A stretch of DNA of 52,489 nucleotides from Acidimicrobiales bacterium (GCA_020628865.1 JAHDEJ010000017.1:65534-118022), one strand, 5' to 3'. Counted from the stretch's first letter, positions 17,601-27,523 are shown. A program made the numbers and translations. Notes: generated by a model not told the origin, from the sequence alone.

Positions 17601-19903
17601 TCTGGGCCTTCGTCGACCCTGGGATCCTCGATGACGTCACAATGAGCATCGACTGGGGCGACGGGAACTCGACGGTGTTCACCGAGTCCACGCTGATCGA
17701 GACGTGCTCCGAGATCGCATGCACGACCACACGATCGCTCAACGGCCGGCAGGGCCTCATCGAGCACACGTACACGGCCGCCGGGACCTACACGATCAGT
17801 GTCACCGGGACCGACGACGACGGAGCGGTGAGCGACCCCGTGACCTATGCCGTCGTCGTGACCGAGCCCGGGCCGACCGGCGTCGTCGCCACCGCAACGC
17901 CGAACTCGCTCGACGAGGGTGGCTCCACGACGCTCGATCTGGGCTTCGTCACCACCGCAGCGGCAGATCCTCACTCGGTGTCGATCGACTGGGGGGACGG
18001 CTCGTCGGAGACGGTCGCCCTCGCCGACGCCGACCGGGCGGCCTCGATCGAGCACACCTACAGCGACGACGGGGACTACGCCGTCACCGTCAGCGTGACA
18101 GACGCCGACGGTCGAAGCGGCACCGCGTCGACCGCGGTCACCGTCGTCAATGTGGCACCGACGGTCGGCCTCACCGCGGCCGCCGCCATGCCGGTGGACA
18201 TCGATGCCCCGATCGCCTTCGACCTCACGACGAGCGACGCCGGCGTCCTCGACGTCGTCGAGGTGGTGATCGACTGGGGTGACGGCTCGACGGACACCGT
18301 CGTGATGCCCGCGGGCGACCCGAACGACCAGGCGACGACGATCGAGCACGTCTATGCCGAGCCGGGCAGCTACGACGTGGCCGCGACCGCAGACGACGGT
18401 GACGACGGCATCGGCTCCTCGGACCCGATCACGGTCACGGTGATCGACTCGCCTCCGACCGATCTCGTCGTGGCGACCACGACGGCCGATCCGCTCGAGG
18501 GTTCGGAGACGGTGCTGGCGATCAACTTCGTCGACGCATCGAATGACGACACGCACGGTGTGATCGTCGACTGGGGCGACGGCTCGTCGACCGAGCAGAC
18601 GCTCGACGGCGGTGCTCGCTCGGCCGACATCCCCCACGTCTACGAGGATGACGGAACGTACGACGTTGCGGTTGTCGTCACCGATGCCGCCGGGCGTTCG
18701 GTTTCGACGAGTACCTCGGTGGTCGTGGCCAACGCGGCGCCGACCATCGAGTTGTTCGAACTCTCGCCCGCCGGCGCGGACGAGAACGCAGCCGACCTCA
18801 CGGCCACGATTCGGTTGTCCGACCCGTCCGCCCTCGACACGCACCAGGTGGTCGTCGATTGGGGCGATGGCTGGTCGGAAACGGTCGGTGGCGCCGATGT
18901 CCGGGCGGTCGACGCCCGCTACTCCGAGTTGGCGGTCGACGGCGGCGGCTCCGCCACGTTGACGCTGCAGAACCGGTACGGCGACGACGGCTCCTACACG
19001 GTGACCGTCAGGGTCACCGACGACGACGGGGGTGAAGTGATCGAGGAGCGCACCGTCGACGTGGTGAACGTCGCGCCGGTGATGACCACGGAGTTGGCGG
19101 GAGCGGTGGCGGTCGCCGCGCCCTCCGGCGACTGGCTCATCGGTGGGGTTGCGGGCGGCATCGAAGCGACGGTTGCGATCGAGGACGCCGGCTCTGACGA
19201 CGTCACCGTGACCCTCAGCGCCGGCGACGGCACGACGCCCGACGTGGTGACGCTTCCCGGCGACACCGCGCCCGACGGAACCCGGTCGCCGCAGGTGGCC
19301 CCGCTGTCGGCCGAGGCCGTCGTCGGCCAGCGCTTCGAAGCACCTTGCGTGCGAGCGTTGACCCTGACGGCGATCGACGACGACGGCGGTTCGGTGGAGG
19401 AGACGTTCGCCGTGATCATCGTCGACGACTCGGGTGACCCGGCCCGGCGGACGCCGACCTGGTCCCGCTGGCGCCTCGACATCAATCGGGGCCGCGTCGA
19501 CGGCGCGGAACTGGCATGTCTGCTCGATGGTGCCGGTGCGCTGTCGTCGGTGTTCCTCGGCGCATCGGAGCTCGACGGAGACCTCTCACCGGTCGGGGTG
19601 GTCGACGTGACCGCCATCGACACACGCGGTGTCCCGGAGCTGTTCGGCCCGGTCCCTCGAGGCCTCAGTCGACTCGAACGTCTGCAGTACCGTTTCGATC
19701 GTCAGCTGCTCACCGTCTGGCTCAACGTCATGGCCGGGGAGATCTCGCTCGACGACACGAATCGGGCCGGCCGGACCTACCTGGACGTGATCACCGAAGC
19801 GGAGACCACTCGCCTTTCGTCGACGAGCGCGTCGGCACTCCGTCAGGCGACCATCGATCTGCAGTTGCTCGGAAGCCGTTCGGCCCGGAGCCCGATCCAG
19901 TGA
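11636..19903 (+). CDS. Giant secreted multi-PKD-domain protein
   Basis: A 2755-residue exported protein. Residues about 22-45 are a signal sequence ending near GTGAGAA. About 268-342 form a Thr/Ser/Pro linker. About 345-1450 are beta-rich sequence with repeated phrases such as FTGALDITIG and ATASVAFGVEAGS that I cannot assign. From about residue 1470 to 2490 come PKD domains marked by DWGDGS-type motifs, with cores near 16060 (DFGDGT), 16715, 17042, 17348 (degenerate, DWGPS), 17648, 17985, 18270, 18568 and 18855; steps of about 95-110 residues are normal for PKD. The C-terminal 150 residues are a unique domain with RWRLDINRG. No LPXTG or membrane anchor is visible at the end. PKD arrays usually serve adhesion or carbohydrate binding at the cell surface. 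I prefer the ATG at 11636 over the GTG at 11615. Confidence 0.88.
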   Translation: MSENKVLNCARSRRRNGADRAGTAALISALFAVVLSATVLISGTGAGAAPNVTLELHVLGTGFGGPDAVDVSTLTFAQAAAAIEEPTRTRVDLPIAPLGLPPLSIDGAGGWIDPTLRSIAFRGSAEVLGIPSEVLVTAVWDDDAATSARTAVVFDLGASRLDQLVDGVENVALNQTLLGITTTPHTLTAAQLPTEVRDIIADSAVRADGSALPDAFVLVADGISFRALVGGDDPVLAGVAADLGLDPTVRLEGRLSAEIELLDFLPLPPDTTTTTTTTVVPTTTAAPTTTSSTTSTTAAPTTTSSTTSTTTTTTTTTTTIAPTTTAPPAPTTTASTTTTPPNRVIEALPPTNLFLQASLPAAAPGALPSHIAPSGVWTLSLEATTGPDPSVAIDFTGALDITIGSTTIPATVSAGVTATPATITAEVGAGVGRVDDVLGLSWLDLQSLSLEAAITSPRTRPAGTTGSTGTFAGSLSATLDLEDLTGQQATASVAFGVEAGSRGLAGSLDVTTNGLTVGVGQLATGLGNSADVSGVGVSLSDIAISVRFDLSSTTPAPMDTTTTTLPGAPTTTVPAGGSPAGSSTSKVTAAITGTASLDVNGASLSGTALLRGTSTGQPAAIPDLVFALRPNDPPMLSDFLDAGTSLPVDFEVPSVTVSVATRDVIVAVDDLDPATAQFTRGDPLDLPRGAGLTAGVKLPSNLKDVLGEIGVDVNSPLVIQGQIPMFGRTETSLRIELPEFAGDGVFRAGSVAFEISGTTAGQFSTKLIGSVTVAIPRTNDPACDPETTAYDARPECLDVLTFELESGFSVSPTTGLTVSLAAGLTGENGDGSDGWVDPLGIRGITIFELRIEGSVSAGAGANATPSFTIGFLGRISIAGIPDLTADQGGRTPIDLTVSFALSASPRFPFIEPVGFTFASGRGFGFNDMITLAEVISQTDLPDDGLLPTDLRLENVFVSVASRTIESLCLRQGIYISAELHLGGTPVAGDPQCLPPAPPLNDPTAPPPATQRCIGSASCLAAVLIDVNPSPDNGGPRLAAQGVMNSIDLGALHLDPTVLSLELSPSTQRLFVQGGVTLDDPIDPAGPAWAEGSVAIDFTPTQLIARGSASILVDSVNPENTGLGIRFDGVAALNLTNPQFQVVVQFDQNLLAAIGAEIGPDVEPILAEIGGFLAIDVRRVNWFRNLAAVLEANGETPQWLIDVLAAAGTAEQAANDVNNAFTQIGLPPPFTVLEIRNLVLVGVSIDFGGIPAIDLVDPMLGADGCVNLHGRSADGECYVVPPFTIDVPGVCAIDGLPEALGTDVFAVLCGLDSNADAFITEVYESDARSISALPNGLTGAQLLRREGPSIGGATLEVACGTQTIDYGAGTASDPVVTVQLGGQTVATDLGVDPFGITSAADVVPIDSAGLTEILDDFATDNGPLAEGCSNGLGDGAGELFFADPDEDGKFTATGLVVEEGTQFVALVECGKADRAVVDFGDGTVVNVDMDGGDDSGDDDPDSTELVRHTYGDDNGTGGPYRPTLDCEGFSQPAEVLVTNFAATVGVEVFNPVDPDNVFAGEEAVIEVTVLERGADTVTVDLFVGSEQQSLEFPPSAGGPVRVIEVPYVLVDSEQGELIVTVESDDGDGGTDADEVRLPVLNAPPAFVSLTPFEVADGSARIEGEDGELLVGAGQEIVWQLTVRDPNVGDEIRAVIDWGDGSAPQQVIVAPTGLIERSAWVTHTFVAGGTVTASIELTDGSDNVEATEQIEVTNIGPRFVYASLEGVDNDVDVVPAETGASLTLLLGILDPDGDVQAGAPITYVIDWGDGQSTAPLTLRSFSAEVPVTSIRTHSYSGGQGPVTVTITATDADGATTVVTRRVELIDGSPRDIQLEVVDPPIAEGQLTEVEVSFTTQSTQANAATVLVDWGPSTGATSSSDVGMAPGARSTTRVGRVFNEDGTYPITITVTDNLGRSTTVAETLEVVNQRPEIRFSGGEGDSNAAGAAIEFIWAFVDPGILDDVTMSIDWGDGNSTVFTESTLIETCSEIACTTTRSLNGRQGLIEHTYTAAGTYTISVTGTDDDGAVSDPVTYAVVVTEPGPTGVVATATPNSLDEGGSTTLDLGFVTTAAADPHSVSIDWGDGSSETVALADADRAASIEHTYSDDGDYAVTVSVTDADGRSGTASTAVTVVNVAPTVGLTAAAAMPVDIDAPIAFDLTTSDAGVLDVVEVVIDWGDGSTDTVVMPAGDPNDQATTIEHVYAEPGSYDVAATADDGDDGIGSSDPITVTVIDSPPTDLVVATTTADPLEGSETVLAINFVDASNDDTHGVIVDWGDGSSTEQTLDGGARSADIPHVYEDDGTYDVAVVVTDAAGRSVSTSTSVVVANAAPTIELFELSPAGADENAADLTATIRLSDPSALDTHQVVVDWGDGWSETVGGADVRAVDARYSELAVDGGGSATLTLQNRYGDDGSYTVTVRVTDDDGGEVIEERTVDVVNVAPVMTTELAGAVAVAAPSGDWLIGGVAGGIEATVAIEDAGSDDVTVTLSAGDGTTPDVVTLPGDTAPDGTRSPQVAPLSAEAVVGQRFEAPCVRALTLTAIDDDGGSVEETFAVIIVDDSGDPARRTPTWSRWRLDINRGRVDGAELACLLDGAGALSSVFLGASELDGDLSPVGVVDVTAIDTRGVPELFGPVPRGLSRLERLQYRFDRQLLTVWLNVMAGEISLDDTNRAGRTYLDVITEAETTRLSSTSASALRQATIDLQLLGSRSARSPIQ
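12482..12559 (+). repeat. 39-bp tandem repeat in the Thr/Ser linker of the PKD protein
   Basis: Two adjacent copies (12482-12520 and 12521-12559) differ only in their last three bases. They encode TTAAPTTTSSTTS-like sequence. The unit is a multiple of three, so copy-number change would lengthen the linker without breaking the frame. A run of Thr codons continues to about 12600. Confidence 0.85.
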
Positions 19904-19918
19904 TCGCTCCGGGTTGGA

Positions 19919-20695
19919 TCAGCTCTGACCGGCGAGCTTGCGGTTCTTGATCTTGGCCTTCACGTAGTCACGGTTCATGAATGCGATGAAGTCGAGGCTG
20001 ATCTCCTTCGGGCACGCCTCGTAGCATTCGCCGTGGTTCGTGCAGGTGCCGAAGTACTCCTCCATGGTGTCGACCATGGCCTCGGTGCGCTTCCAGCGCT
20101 CCGACTGGCCCTGGGGCAGCAGGTTGAGCTGCTGCACCTTGGCCGACGTGAAGAGCTGGGCCGCCGAGTTCGGACACGCCGCAACGCACGCACCGCAGCC
20201 GATGCAGGCCGCAGCGTCCATCGCCATGTCGGCGGCTTCTTTCGGGACCGGGATCAGGTTGGCGTCGGGCGCCGCACCGGTGTTGACGGTCACGTAGCCA
20301 CCGGCCTGCTGGATGGTGTCCAGCGCAGCCCGGCTGACGGCGAGGTCCTTTATCACGGGGAACGACGCGGCCCGCCATGGCTCGATGGTGATGTGGTCGC
20401 CGTCCTTGAACGTGCGCATGTGAAGCTGGCACGTGGCCTGGCCCTTGTTCGGGCCGTGGGCCTGACCGTTGATCATCAGCGAGCAGGTGCCGCAGATGCC
20501 TTCGCGGCAGTCGCTCTCGAAGGTGACCGGCTCGTTGTCGGCGTCGATGAGACGCTCGTTGACGAGGTCCAGCATTTCGAGGAACGACGCATCCGGGCTG
20601 ATGCCTTTGGCTTCGTAGGTTTCGAACCGGCCCTTGTCGTTCGGGCCCTTCTGACGCCAGACCTCGAGGGTGAGGTTGATCGTGTCTTCACTCAT
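19919..20695 (-). CDS. sdhB: Succinate dehydrogenase/fumarate reductase iron-sulfur subunit
   Basis: A 258-residue electron-transfer subunit linking the flavoprotein to the membrane haem subunit. The [2Fe-2S] ligands are in [15 protein letters not shown] and ATCQLH (about residues 62-92). The [4Fe-4S] site is [12 protein letters not shown] and the [3Fe-4S] site uses [12 protein letters not shown] (about 155-235). The ATG at 20695 lies 18 bp after the flavoprotein stop, in the order C-A-B on the minus strand. It ends 15 bp from the convergent giant PKD gene with no clear terminator between them. Confidence 0.97.
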   Translation of the reverse strand: MSEDTINLTLEVWRQKGPNDKGRFETYEAKGISPDASFLEMLDLVNERLIDADNEPVTFESDCREGICGTCSLMINGQAHGPNKGQATCQLHMRTFKDGDHITIEPWRAASFPVIKDLAVSRAALDTIQQAGGYVTVNTGAAPDANLIPVPKEAADMAMDAAACIGCGACVAACPNSAAQLFTSAKVQQLNLLPQGQSERWKRTEAMVDTMEEYFGTCTNHGECYEACPKEISLDFIAFMNRDYVKAKIKNRKLAGQS

Positions 20696-20713
20696 GATTC
20701 TGCTCCCAGCCGA

Positions 20714-22663
<1,950 letters not shown>

Positions 22664-23512
22664 TTACTTGTCCTCCAGAAGGATCTCGAAACACTCAGCG
22701 ACGCCGTCCTTGTCGGTTTCGACAGCGCACGGGTTGTTGTCGTTGTCGATCACGCCGGCCTGAGTAAGGACCGGAAATGACAGATTGCCAATCAGAATGA
22801 GGCCCGCGAGTGCCGCAGCGAAGCCTTTCCGAGCCTGGTTGTATTTCGGGTTGTTGACGCCGAGGCTCTGGAACATCGACCAGGCACCGTGGAAGATGTG
22901 CACGGCGAGGGCGACGTTGGCGACGATGTAGAGGATCGCGACCGGCAGATTGCCGAGTGAGCGTGCGATGTTGCCGTAGGGGTCGCCGTACACGTAGTCG
23001 GTGTGCGGGAGGTAGCCCCAGGTCAGATCGGCGAGGTGGAAGACCAGGTAGAGCATGATGATCGGGCCGGTCCAGCGCATCGTGCGGCTGGCGTAGTTTG
23101 CGGCGGCGTACTCACGCCCACCCGGATAGCTCTTCTCGCCGCTGACGAACCCGGCGTTGTCGCTGGCCTTTCGGCTGATCTCCTTGGTGGAGTAGGCGGC
23201 AGCGATGTGCAGGCCGAACATGGCGATCAGTCCGAGGCGGAGGATCCAGAGCGCCCAGTACTTGGGGAGGATGGGTGATCCGAGGATGCGCAGGGTCTCT
23301 GCGTATTCGTGCACGGACTCGGGGGATTGGTAGAGCTTCAGGTTGCCGGCCATGTGGGCGATCACGAAGCCGATCAGGCCTATGCCGGTGATGGCCATGA
23401 TCCACTTCCGCCCGACAGCGGACTGCCAAATATTGAGGGGGAAGGGCAGCGGGGCCTTGCGGGGCCGGATCGGCTGCGGATCACGGAGGGGGTTCGGCAT
23501 CGTTTGTGCCAT
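22664..23512 (-). CDS. sdhC: Succinate dehydrogenase cytochrome b558 subunit
   Basis: A 282-residue membrane anchor with about five transmembrane helices, as in the single-subunit, di-haem type B anchors; no separate sdhD is present. Helix I includes IMAITGIGLIGFVIAHMAGN, and histidines in FVIAHMAG, FGLHIAAA, LVFHLADL and AVHIFHGAW are the likely haem ligands. The start at 23512 is fixed by AAGGAG 4 nt upstream; earlier in-frame codons give unlikely sequence. It leads the sdhCAB operon. A TACGGT box on the minus strand at 23563-23568 could be the promoter. Confidence 0.94.
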   Translation of the reverse strand: MAQTMPNPLRDPQPIRPRKAPLPFPLNIWQSAVGRKWIMAITGIGLIGFVIAHMAGNLKLYQSPESVHEYAETLRILGSPILPKYWALWILRLGLIAMFGLHIAAAYSTKEISRKASDNAGFVSGEKSYPGGREYAAANYASRTMRWTGPIIMLYLVFHLADLTWGYLPHTDYVYGDPYGNIARSLGNLPVAILYIVANVALAVHIFHGAWSMFQSLGVNNPKYNQARKGFAAALAGLILIGNLSFPVLTQAGVIDNDNNPCAVETDKDGVAECFEILLEDK

Positions 23513-23877
23513 GTCGCTCCTTCGAAGTGCGAGGTAGGGACCCATCGGCCCGAACATCGAGAACCGTAGTGAGCTGTCACCCGTCTCGACCATTCCAGTG
23601 TCGCCGCTGTGACCGATCTTCCGGCGGATTGAGCGATGACGAAGTTGTGACGGTCCTGGCGCCGGGGCGTCGACCGGGTCGGCGGGCGTGTCGAATCGTC
23701 GATTTCCGCCCGGTTTTCAAAGGGTTCGACCGGGGTTTGCAAAGACTTCGAAAAGGGGTTTTGAGGATCCCGGAAACCGTGCTGACATCGCCGATTCGGG
23801 TCCCTACGGTCGGAATTGCGCCCCCAAGAGCCACGTCGGCTCGCCCCTCCAAACGGCGCAGAAAAGAGACCAAATCC
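23513..23877. other. 365-bp divergent intergenic region, sdhC / DUF1996 gene
   Basis: The only gene-free stretch over 300 bp. It holds the sdh ribosome site and a minus-strand TACGGT box near 23565, a G/T-rich tract with repeated TTTCAAAG and TTGCAAAG words at 23715-23760, and a clear plus-strand promoter at 23782-23810. I saw no RNA gene or conserved reading frame in it. Confidence 0.6.
23782..23810 (+). promoter_or_regulatory. Sigma70-type promoter for the DUF1996 gene
   Basis: CTGACA (23782-23787), 17 bp spacer, TACGGT (23805-23810). This is one mismatch from TTGACA with ideal spacing. Transcription would begin near 23817, giving a leader of about 60 nt. Confidence 0.65.
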
Positions 23878-24822
23878 ATGTCCCCTCAAACCCCCGACTC
23901 CCCAACGGAGACCGAGTCTCCGGAAGCACGGCCCCGGCTCGGTCGCCGAACCGGCGTGTCCATCACCGTGTTGGTGGCGATGCTCGCCAGCGTGTTCGCA
24001 CTCAGCGGCGTCGCAAGCGCACAGGTTGACGACGACGCCGATGACGGTGACGTCGTCGAGAACGTCCAAGACAACGACGACGATGACGGTGACGACGACG
24101 GCCGCCGTCGTGGCCGCCGAGGAAACCGCGGCAACCGCGGAAACCGCAACGGCAACGGCGGCGGCGGAGGCTTCAACTTCGACTGCGAAGTGTCGCACTT
24201 CAACTCCGACGACCCGATCGTGTTCCCGGGCGAGGTTGACGCCGCTCACGCCCACATGTTCTGGGGCAACACGTCGACCGATGCGTTCAGCACCATCGAC
24301 TCGCTGCTCGCCAACGACGAGTCGACCTGCGAGGGTCGCCGTGACGGCAACCAGGCCGCCTACTGGACACCCGTGCTGTTCGATGAGAACGGTGACGCCG
24401 TTGAGCCAACCGACATCGACGTTCGCTACCGCGGTCGCCGCAACGTGAACGCACTCCCGGTCGGTCTGGAGATGCTGACCACGCCGGACGTGCTCGGTGC
24501 GGAAGACAACGACTTCGAGATCGACGGAGACGACGAGGAGGTCGAGTTCGAGATCAACTATCCGAACTGCCTCGCTGTCGATGCCGACGGCGAGCCCGTC
24601 TTGAGCAGCGATGACAACATCAGCCACACCGCATTCAGCGATGGCGGCGACTGCCCTGACTCGCACCCGTACCGCATCCCGCAGCTCCAGATCGAGCTCG
24701 AGTTCGACCTCGACATCGACTCCGACTGGCGCCTGTCTTCGGATCACGAGGGCATGGAGCAGGGGATGAGCCTGCATGCCGACTACATGGCTGCGTGGAG
24801 CGACGACACCCCCGGTAGCTGA
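23878..24822 (+). CDS. Secreted DUF1996 domain protein with acidic/RG-rich low-complexity linker
   Basis: A 314-residue exported protein. Residues about 26-50 are a signal sequence with a cleavage site GVASA-Q. Residues 51-75 are almost all Asp/Glu, then switch abruptly to Arg/Gly/Asn repeats (about 75-98). The rest is DUF1996: CEVSHFNSDDPIVFPG, AAHAHMFWGN, CEGRRDGNQAAYWTPVL, SHPYRIPQLQIELEF and GMSLHADYMAAW are the family's conserved blocks. His and Asp residues in HFN..D, AHAH and LHADY could form a metal or catalytic site. DUF1996 is best known from fungi and some actinobacteria; its function is unknown to me. Start chosen at the ATG just before the signal peptide; the ribosome site is weak. 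A strong hairpin follows. Confidence 0.9.
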   Translation: MSPQTPDSPTETESPEARPRLGRRTGVSITVLVAMLASVFALSGVASAQVDDDADDGDVVENVQDNDDDDGDDDGRRRGRRGNRGNRGNRNGNGGGGGFNFDCEVSHFNSDDPIVFPGEVDAAHAHMFWGNTSTDAFSTIDSLLANDESTCEGRRDGNQAAYWTPVLFDENGDAVEPTDIDVRYRGRRNVNALPVGLEMLTTPDVLGAEDNDFEIDGDDEEVEFEINYPNCLAVDADGEPVLSSDDNISHTAFSDGGDCPDSHPYRIPQLQIELEFDLDIDSDWRLSSDHEGMEQGMSLHADYMAAWSDDTPGS

Positions 24823-24856
24823 CCCTCTGCCTCTTCGAGGCATGACGCGCTGAGTA

Positions 24857-24890
24857 CGAAGAAGGAGCGGTTTCGGCCGCTCCTTCTTCG
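24857..24890 (+). terminator. Strong hairpin terminator after the DUF1996 gene
   Basis: A perfect 14-bp stem (24857-24870 with 24877-24890, CGAAGAAGGAGCGG and complement) with a 6-nt TTTCGG loop, 34 nt after the stop. The T-run is weak (CGTCGTTG), as is common in GC-rich genomes. Confidence 0.8.
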
Positions 24891-24945
24891 CGTCGTTGCC
24901 CGGCCGGTGTTTGACCTTCGGGTCGGCCGGGGAGATCATCGACGT

Positions 24946-26268
24946 GTGCCCAAACTGTTGCGTTGCCTCATCGGAGTCCTGATCGCCCTGCTCGCCGCGT
25001 GCGGAGGTGACGACGACTCGGGCACCGACACCGACGCTGCGGTTGCGACGACGGCGGCTCCCGTCGACGCGGCAGCGGATGAGCCGGAGACCACGACGAC
25101 GGCTGCACCGGAGACGACCACGACGACCGAACCGGTGGACGCCTCGAATCTGCAGGAGCGTCTCCTCGACGCCCAGCCCGGCGACGTGATCGAGATCCCC
25201 GCCGGCACCCACGATTTCGACCGTTCACTTTCGCTGGCCGTCGACGGGGTCACGATTCGCGGTGCCGGCATGGACGACACCGTGCTGAGCTTCGCCGGTC
25301 AGGTCACCGGTGCGGAGGGACTGCTCGTGACCGCATCGGACTTCACGATCGAGGACATCGCGATCGTCGACACGGTCGGCGACGCCTTGAAGGTGAACGA
25401 GGGGGAGAACATCATCATCCGGCGTGTGCGGACCGAGTGGACCGGAGGCTGGTCGACCGACAACGGCGCTTACGGCATCTACCCGGTCCAGACCACGAAC
25501 GTGCTGATCGAGGAGTCGGTGGCGATCGGTGCGTCCGACGCCGGCATCTACGTCGGGCAGTCGCAGAACATCATCGTTCGAAACAACCGGGCCGAGTTCA
25601 ACGTGGCCGGCATCGAAGTGGAGAACTCGGTGAACGCCGACGTGTACGGCAACGTGGCGGCGAACAACACGGGCGGCATCCTCATCTTCAACCTCGCCGG
25701 CCTGAGCCTGCAGGGCAGCGGCACCCGGGTGTTCGACAACGACGTGTACGAGAACAACACCGAGAACTTCGGGCACGAGGGCACGGCCGTCGCCGCCGTG
25801 CCCGCCGGCTCCGGCATCCTCGTGCTGGCGAACGACGACGTCGAGATCTTCGAGAACCGGATCCGGGACAACCGCTCGGCGAACGTGATCGTGGCCAGCA
25901 GCTTCGCCGTCGGCTTCAACCTCGACGGCAGCGACGATTTCGACCCGTACCCCGAAGGCATCCACATCCACGACAACGAGATGACCGGTGGCGGCGACGA
26001 GCCGGACAGCATCCTCAACGTGCTGAGCCTGCTGCTGACCAACGGTGCGGAGCCGCTCCCGTCGATCGTGTGGGACGGCTACCTCGACGACTCCAAACTC
26101 GTCGATGGTGAGATCGCTCCGGAGAACCGGATCTGTGTGCAACAGCCGGGTCTCGAGGTGTTGAACGCCGACGGGGCGAACGACTTTGCGGCTCCCGTGA
26201 TCGACAACGCCCCCCACGACTGCACGCTCGAGCCACTCGAGCCCGTGGTGCTGGCCATCGCCTCGTGA
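24946..26268 (+). CDS. Parallel beta-helix repeat lipoprotein (TIGR03805-like)
   Basis: A 440-residue surface lipoprotein. The GTG start at 24946 gives a short signal with lipobox LIALLAAC (Cys 19); GGAGA stands 10 nt upstream. A Thr/Ala/Asp linker covers about 20-65. Residues 70-410 are a right-handed beta-helix: repeated turns such as VTIRGAGMDDTVLSF, FTIEDIAIVDTVGDALKV, IIIRRVRTEW, VLIEESVAIG, IIVRNNRAEFNVAGIEV and ADVYGNVAANNTGGI. It resembles the beta-helix family (TIGR03805) known to sit beside the HNE_0200/SO2930 cytochrome family. Here its stop overlaps the start of exactly such a cytochrome. Function is unknown; polysaccharide or ligand binding is a guess. Confidence 0.87.
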   Translation: MPKLLRCLIGVLIALLAACGGDDDSGTDTDAAVATTAAPVDAAADEPETTTTAAPETTTTTEPVDASNLQERLLDAQPGDVIEIPAGTHDFDRSLSLAVDGVTIRGAGMDDTVLSFAGQVTGAEGLLVTASDFTIEDIAIVDTVGDALKVNEGENIIIRRVRTEWTGGWSTDNGAYGIYPVQTTNVLIEESVAIGASDAGIYVGQSQNIIVRNNRAEFNVAGIEVENSVNADVYGNVAANNTGGILIFNLAGLSLQGSGTRVFDNDVYENNTENFGHEGTAVAAVPAGSGILVLANDDVEIFENRIRDNRSANVIVASSFAVGFNLDGSDDFDPYPEGIHIHDNEMTGGGDEPDSILNVLSLLLTNGAEPLPSIVWDGYLDDSKLVDGEIAPENRICVQQPGLEVLNADGANDFAAPVIDNAPHDCTLEPLEPVVLAIAS

Positions 26269-27506
26269 CCGGCCGGTCACGGCTGCTGCACGCGCTTGCT
26301 GTTCTGGCGACCGCCGGCGGATTGTTGCTGGCCTGCTCCGGAGGTGCCGAGGACGCCACGTCAACGGTCGACGAATCGGACACCACCGTTCCGGCCGGGA
26401 CTGACGCTGTCAGCACCACCACCGAGCCGTTGACCGAGGACGCCCCCGCGTCGCCGACGTTCCATCCCGAGGAGAACCCGGAGTTCCTGAGCGATTGGGG
26501 GCAGCTGTCGCTCGTCGATGGTTCGCTGGTGGCCGGCGAGCGGGTCACGGCGTACTCGCTGAACTCGCCGCTCTTCTCCGACTACGCGCAGAAGCTGCGC
26601 ACGGTCTGGCTCCCGGCGGGCAGTGCCCCGGCCACCTACGACCCGGAAGACGTGTTCGACTTCCCGGTGGGCACCGTCATCACCAAGACCTTCTGGTATC
26701 CGAAGACCGACCGGTCCGATGTGGTTGCTCGCTACGACACCGTGCCCGAAGACCTCGACGGCGCACTCGACCTCACCTCGGCCCGGCTCATGGAGACGCG
26801 CATCCTCGTGCATCGAGAATCCGGTTGGGACGCGCTTCCCTACGTGTGGAACGCCGAGCAGACCGAGGCGACCCTCCAACGAACTGGCGATCTCCTTCCG
26901 CTCACACTGGTCGATGGCGCGGCGGAGACGCCGTTTCCCTACGTGGTCCCCAACGTGAATCAATGCGCCGGCTGCCATGCCACCAACCACACGACGAAGG
27001 TGATCCAGCCGATCGGTCCGAAGGCCCGTCACCTCAACGGGCTGGTGGACCTGGGCGAGGGCGATGTCGATCAGCTGAGCCACTGGGTCGGTCTCGGCCT
27101 GGTCGCTGACCTCCCGGACGCAGCCGAAATCCCGATGTCGGCCGTGTGGGACGACGACACGGTGGATCTCGACGCCCGAGCGCGCACGTACCTCGACGTG
27201 AATTGCTCGCACTGCCACAACAAGGTGGGGCCCGCCGACGTGTCCGGGCTGTTCCTCGAGCCCGACACGGAACTCGGGAGCCGGCTCGGCGTGTGCAAGC
27301 CGCCGATCGCCGCCGGCACGGGAACCGGCGATCGACGGGTCGGCATCCACCCCGGCGATCCGGACGACAGCATCTTCGTGTTTCGCATGCAGACGGACGA
27401 TCCGGGCGCCATGATGCCGGAGCTCGGGCGGGCGGTCGTGCACGCCGAGGGTGTGGCGCTCATCTCGGACTGGATCGCAAGCCTCGACGGCGACTGTCCG
27501 ACCTGA
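26265..27506 (+). CDS. SO2930-family di-haem c-type cytochrome lipoprotein (TIGR03806-like)
   Basis: A 413-residue exported lipoprotein. The GTG at 26265 overlaps the beta-helix stop (GTGA). The signal ends in the lipobox GGLLLAC, followed by a Ser/Thr/Glu linker. Two c-haem motifs are present: CAGCH (near 26968) and CSHCH (near 27207). Other family features include YSLNSPLFSDYAQKLRTVWLP, FDFPVGTVITKTFWYP, MMPELGR and a C-terminal LISDWIASL, as in cytochrome-like domains where a Met near the end may be an axial ligand. The pairing with a beta-helix protein is the family's known context, mostly from proteobacteria. It needs the cytochrome c maturation system elsewhere in the genome. Electron donor and acceptor are unknown. 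Confidence 0.9.
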   Translation: MTGRSRLLHALAVLATAGGLLLACSGGAEDATSTVDESDTTVPAGTDAVSTTTEPLTEDAPASPTFHPEENPEFLSDWGQLSLVDGSLVAGERVTAYSLNSPLFSDYAQKLRTVWLPAGSAPATYDPEDVFDFPVGTVITKTFWYPKTDRSDVVARYDTVPEDLDGALDLTSARLMETRILVHRESGWDALPYVWNAEQTEATLQRTGDLLPLTLVDGAAETPFPYVVPNVNQCAGCHATNHTTKVIQPIGPKARHLNGLVDLGEGDVDQLSHWVGLGLVADLPDAAEIPMSAVWDDDTVDLDARARTYLDVNCSHCHNKVGPADVSGLFLEPDTELGSRLGVCKPPIAAGTGTGDRRVGIHPGDPDDSIFVFRMQTDDPGAMMPELGRAVVHAEGVALISDWIASLDGDCPT

Positions 27507-27511
27507 CCGAT

Positions 27512-27517
27512 TAGGCT
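27512..27517 (+). promoter_or_regulatory. -10 box for a leaderless small membrane protein gene
   Basis: TAGGCT, then 6 nt, then the ATG at 27524. It lies in the 17-bp gap after the cytochrome gene. Confidence 0.5.
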
Positions 27518-27523
27518 CCGGAC

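Noticed and set aside
11549-18844. A 2431-codon open frame on the minus strand
   Set aside because: It is Arg/Gly/Asp/His-rich with no domain and mirrors the third-position GC bias of the PKD gene on the other strand; the plus strand has a signal peptide and clear PKD motifs.
24823-24945. Start of the beta-helix lipoprotein at the GTG 24907
   Set aside because: The extra 13 residues (FDLRVGRGDHRR) disrupt a normal lipoprotein signal; GTG at 24946 gives the standard form with a ribosome site.
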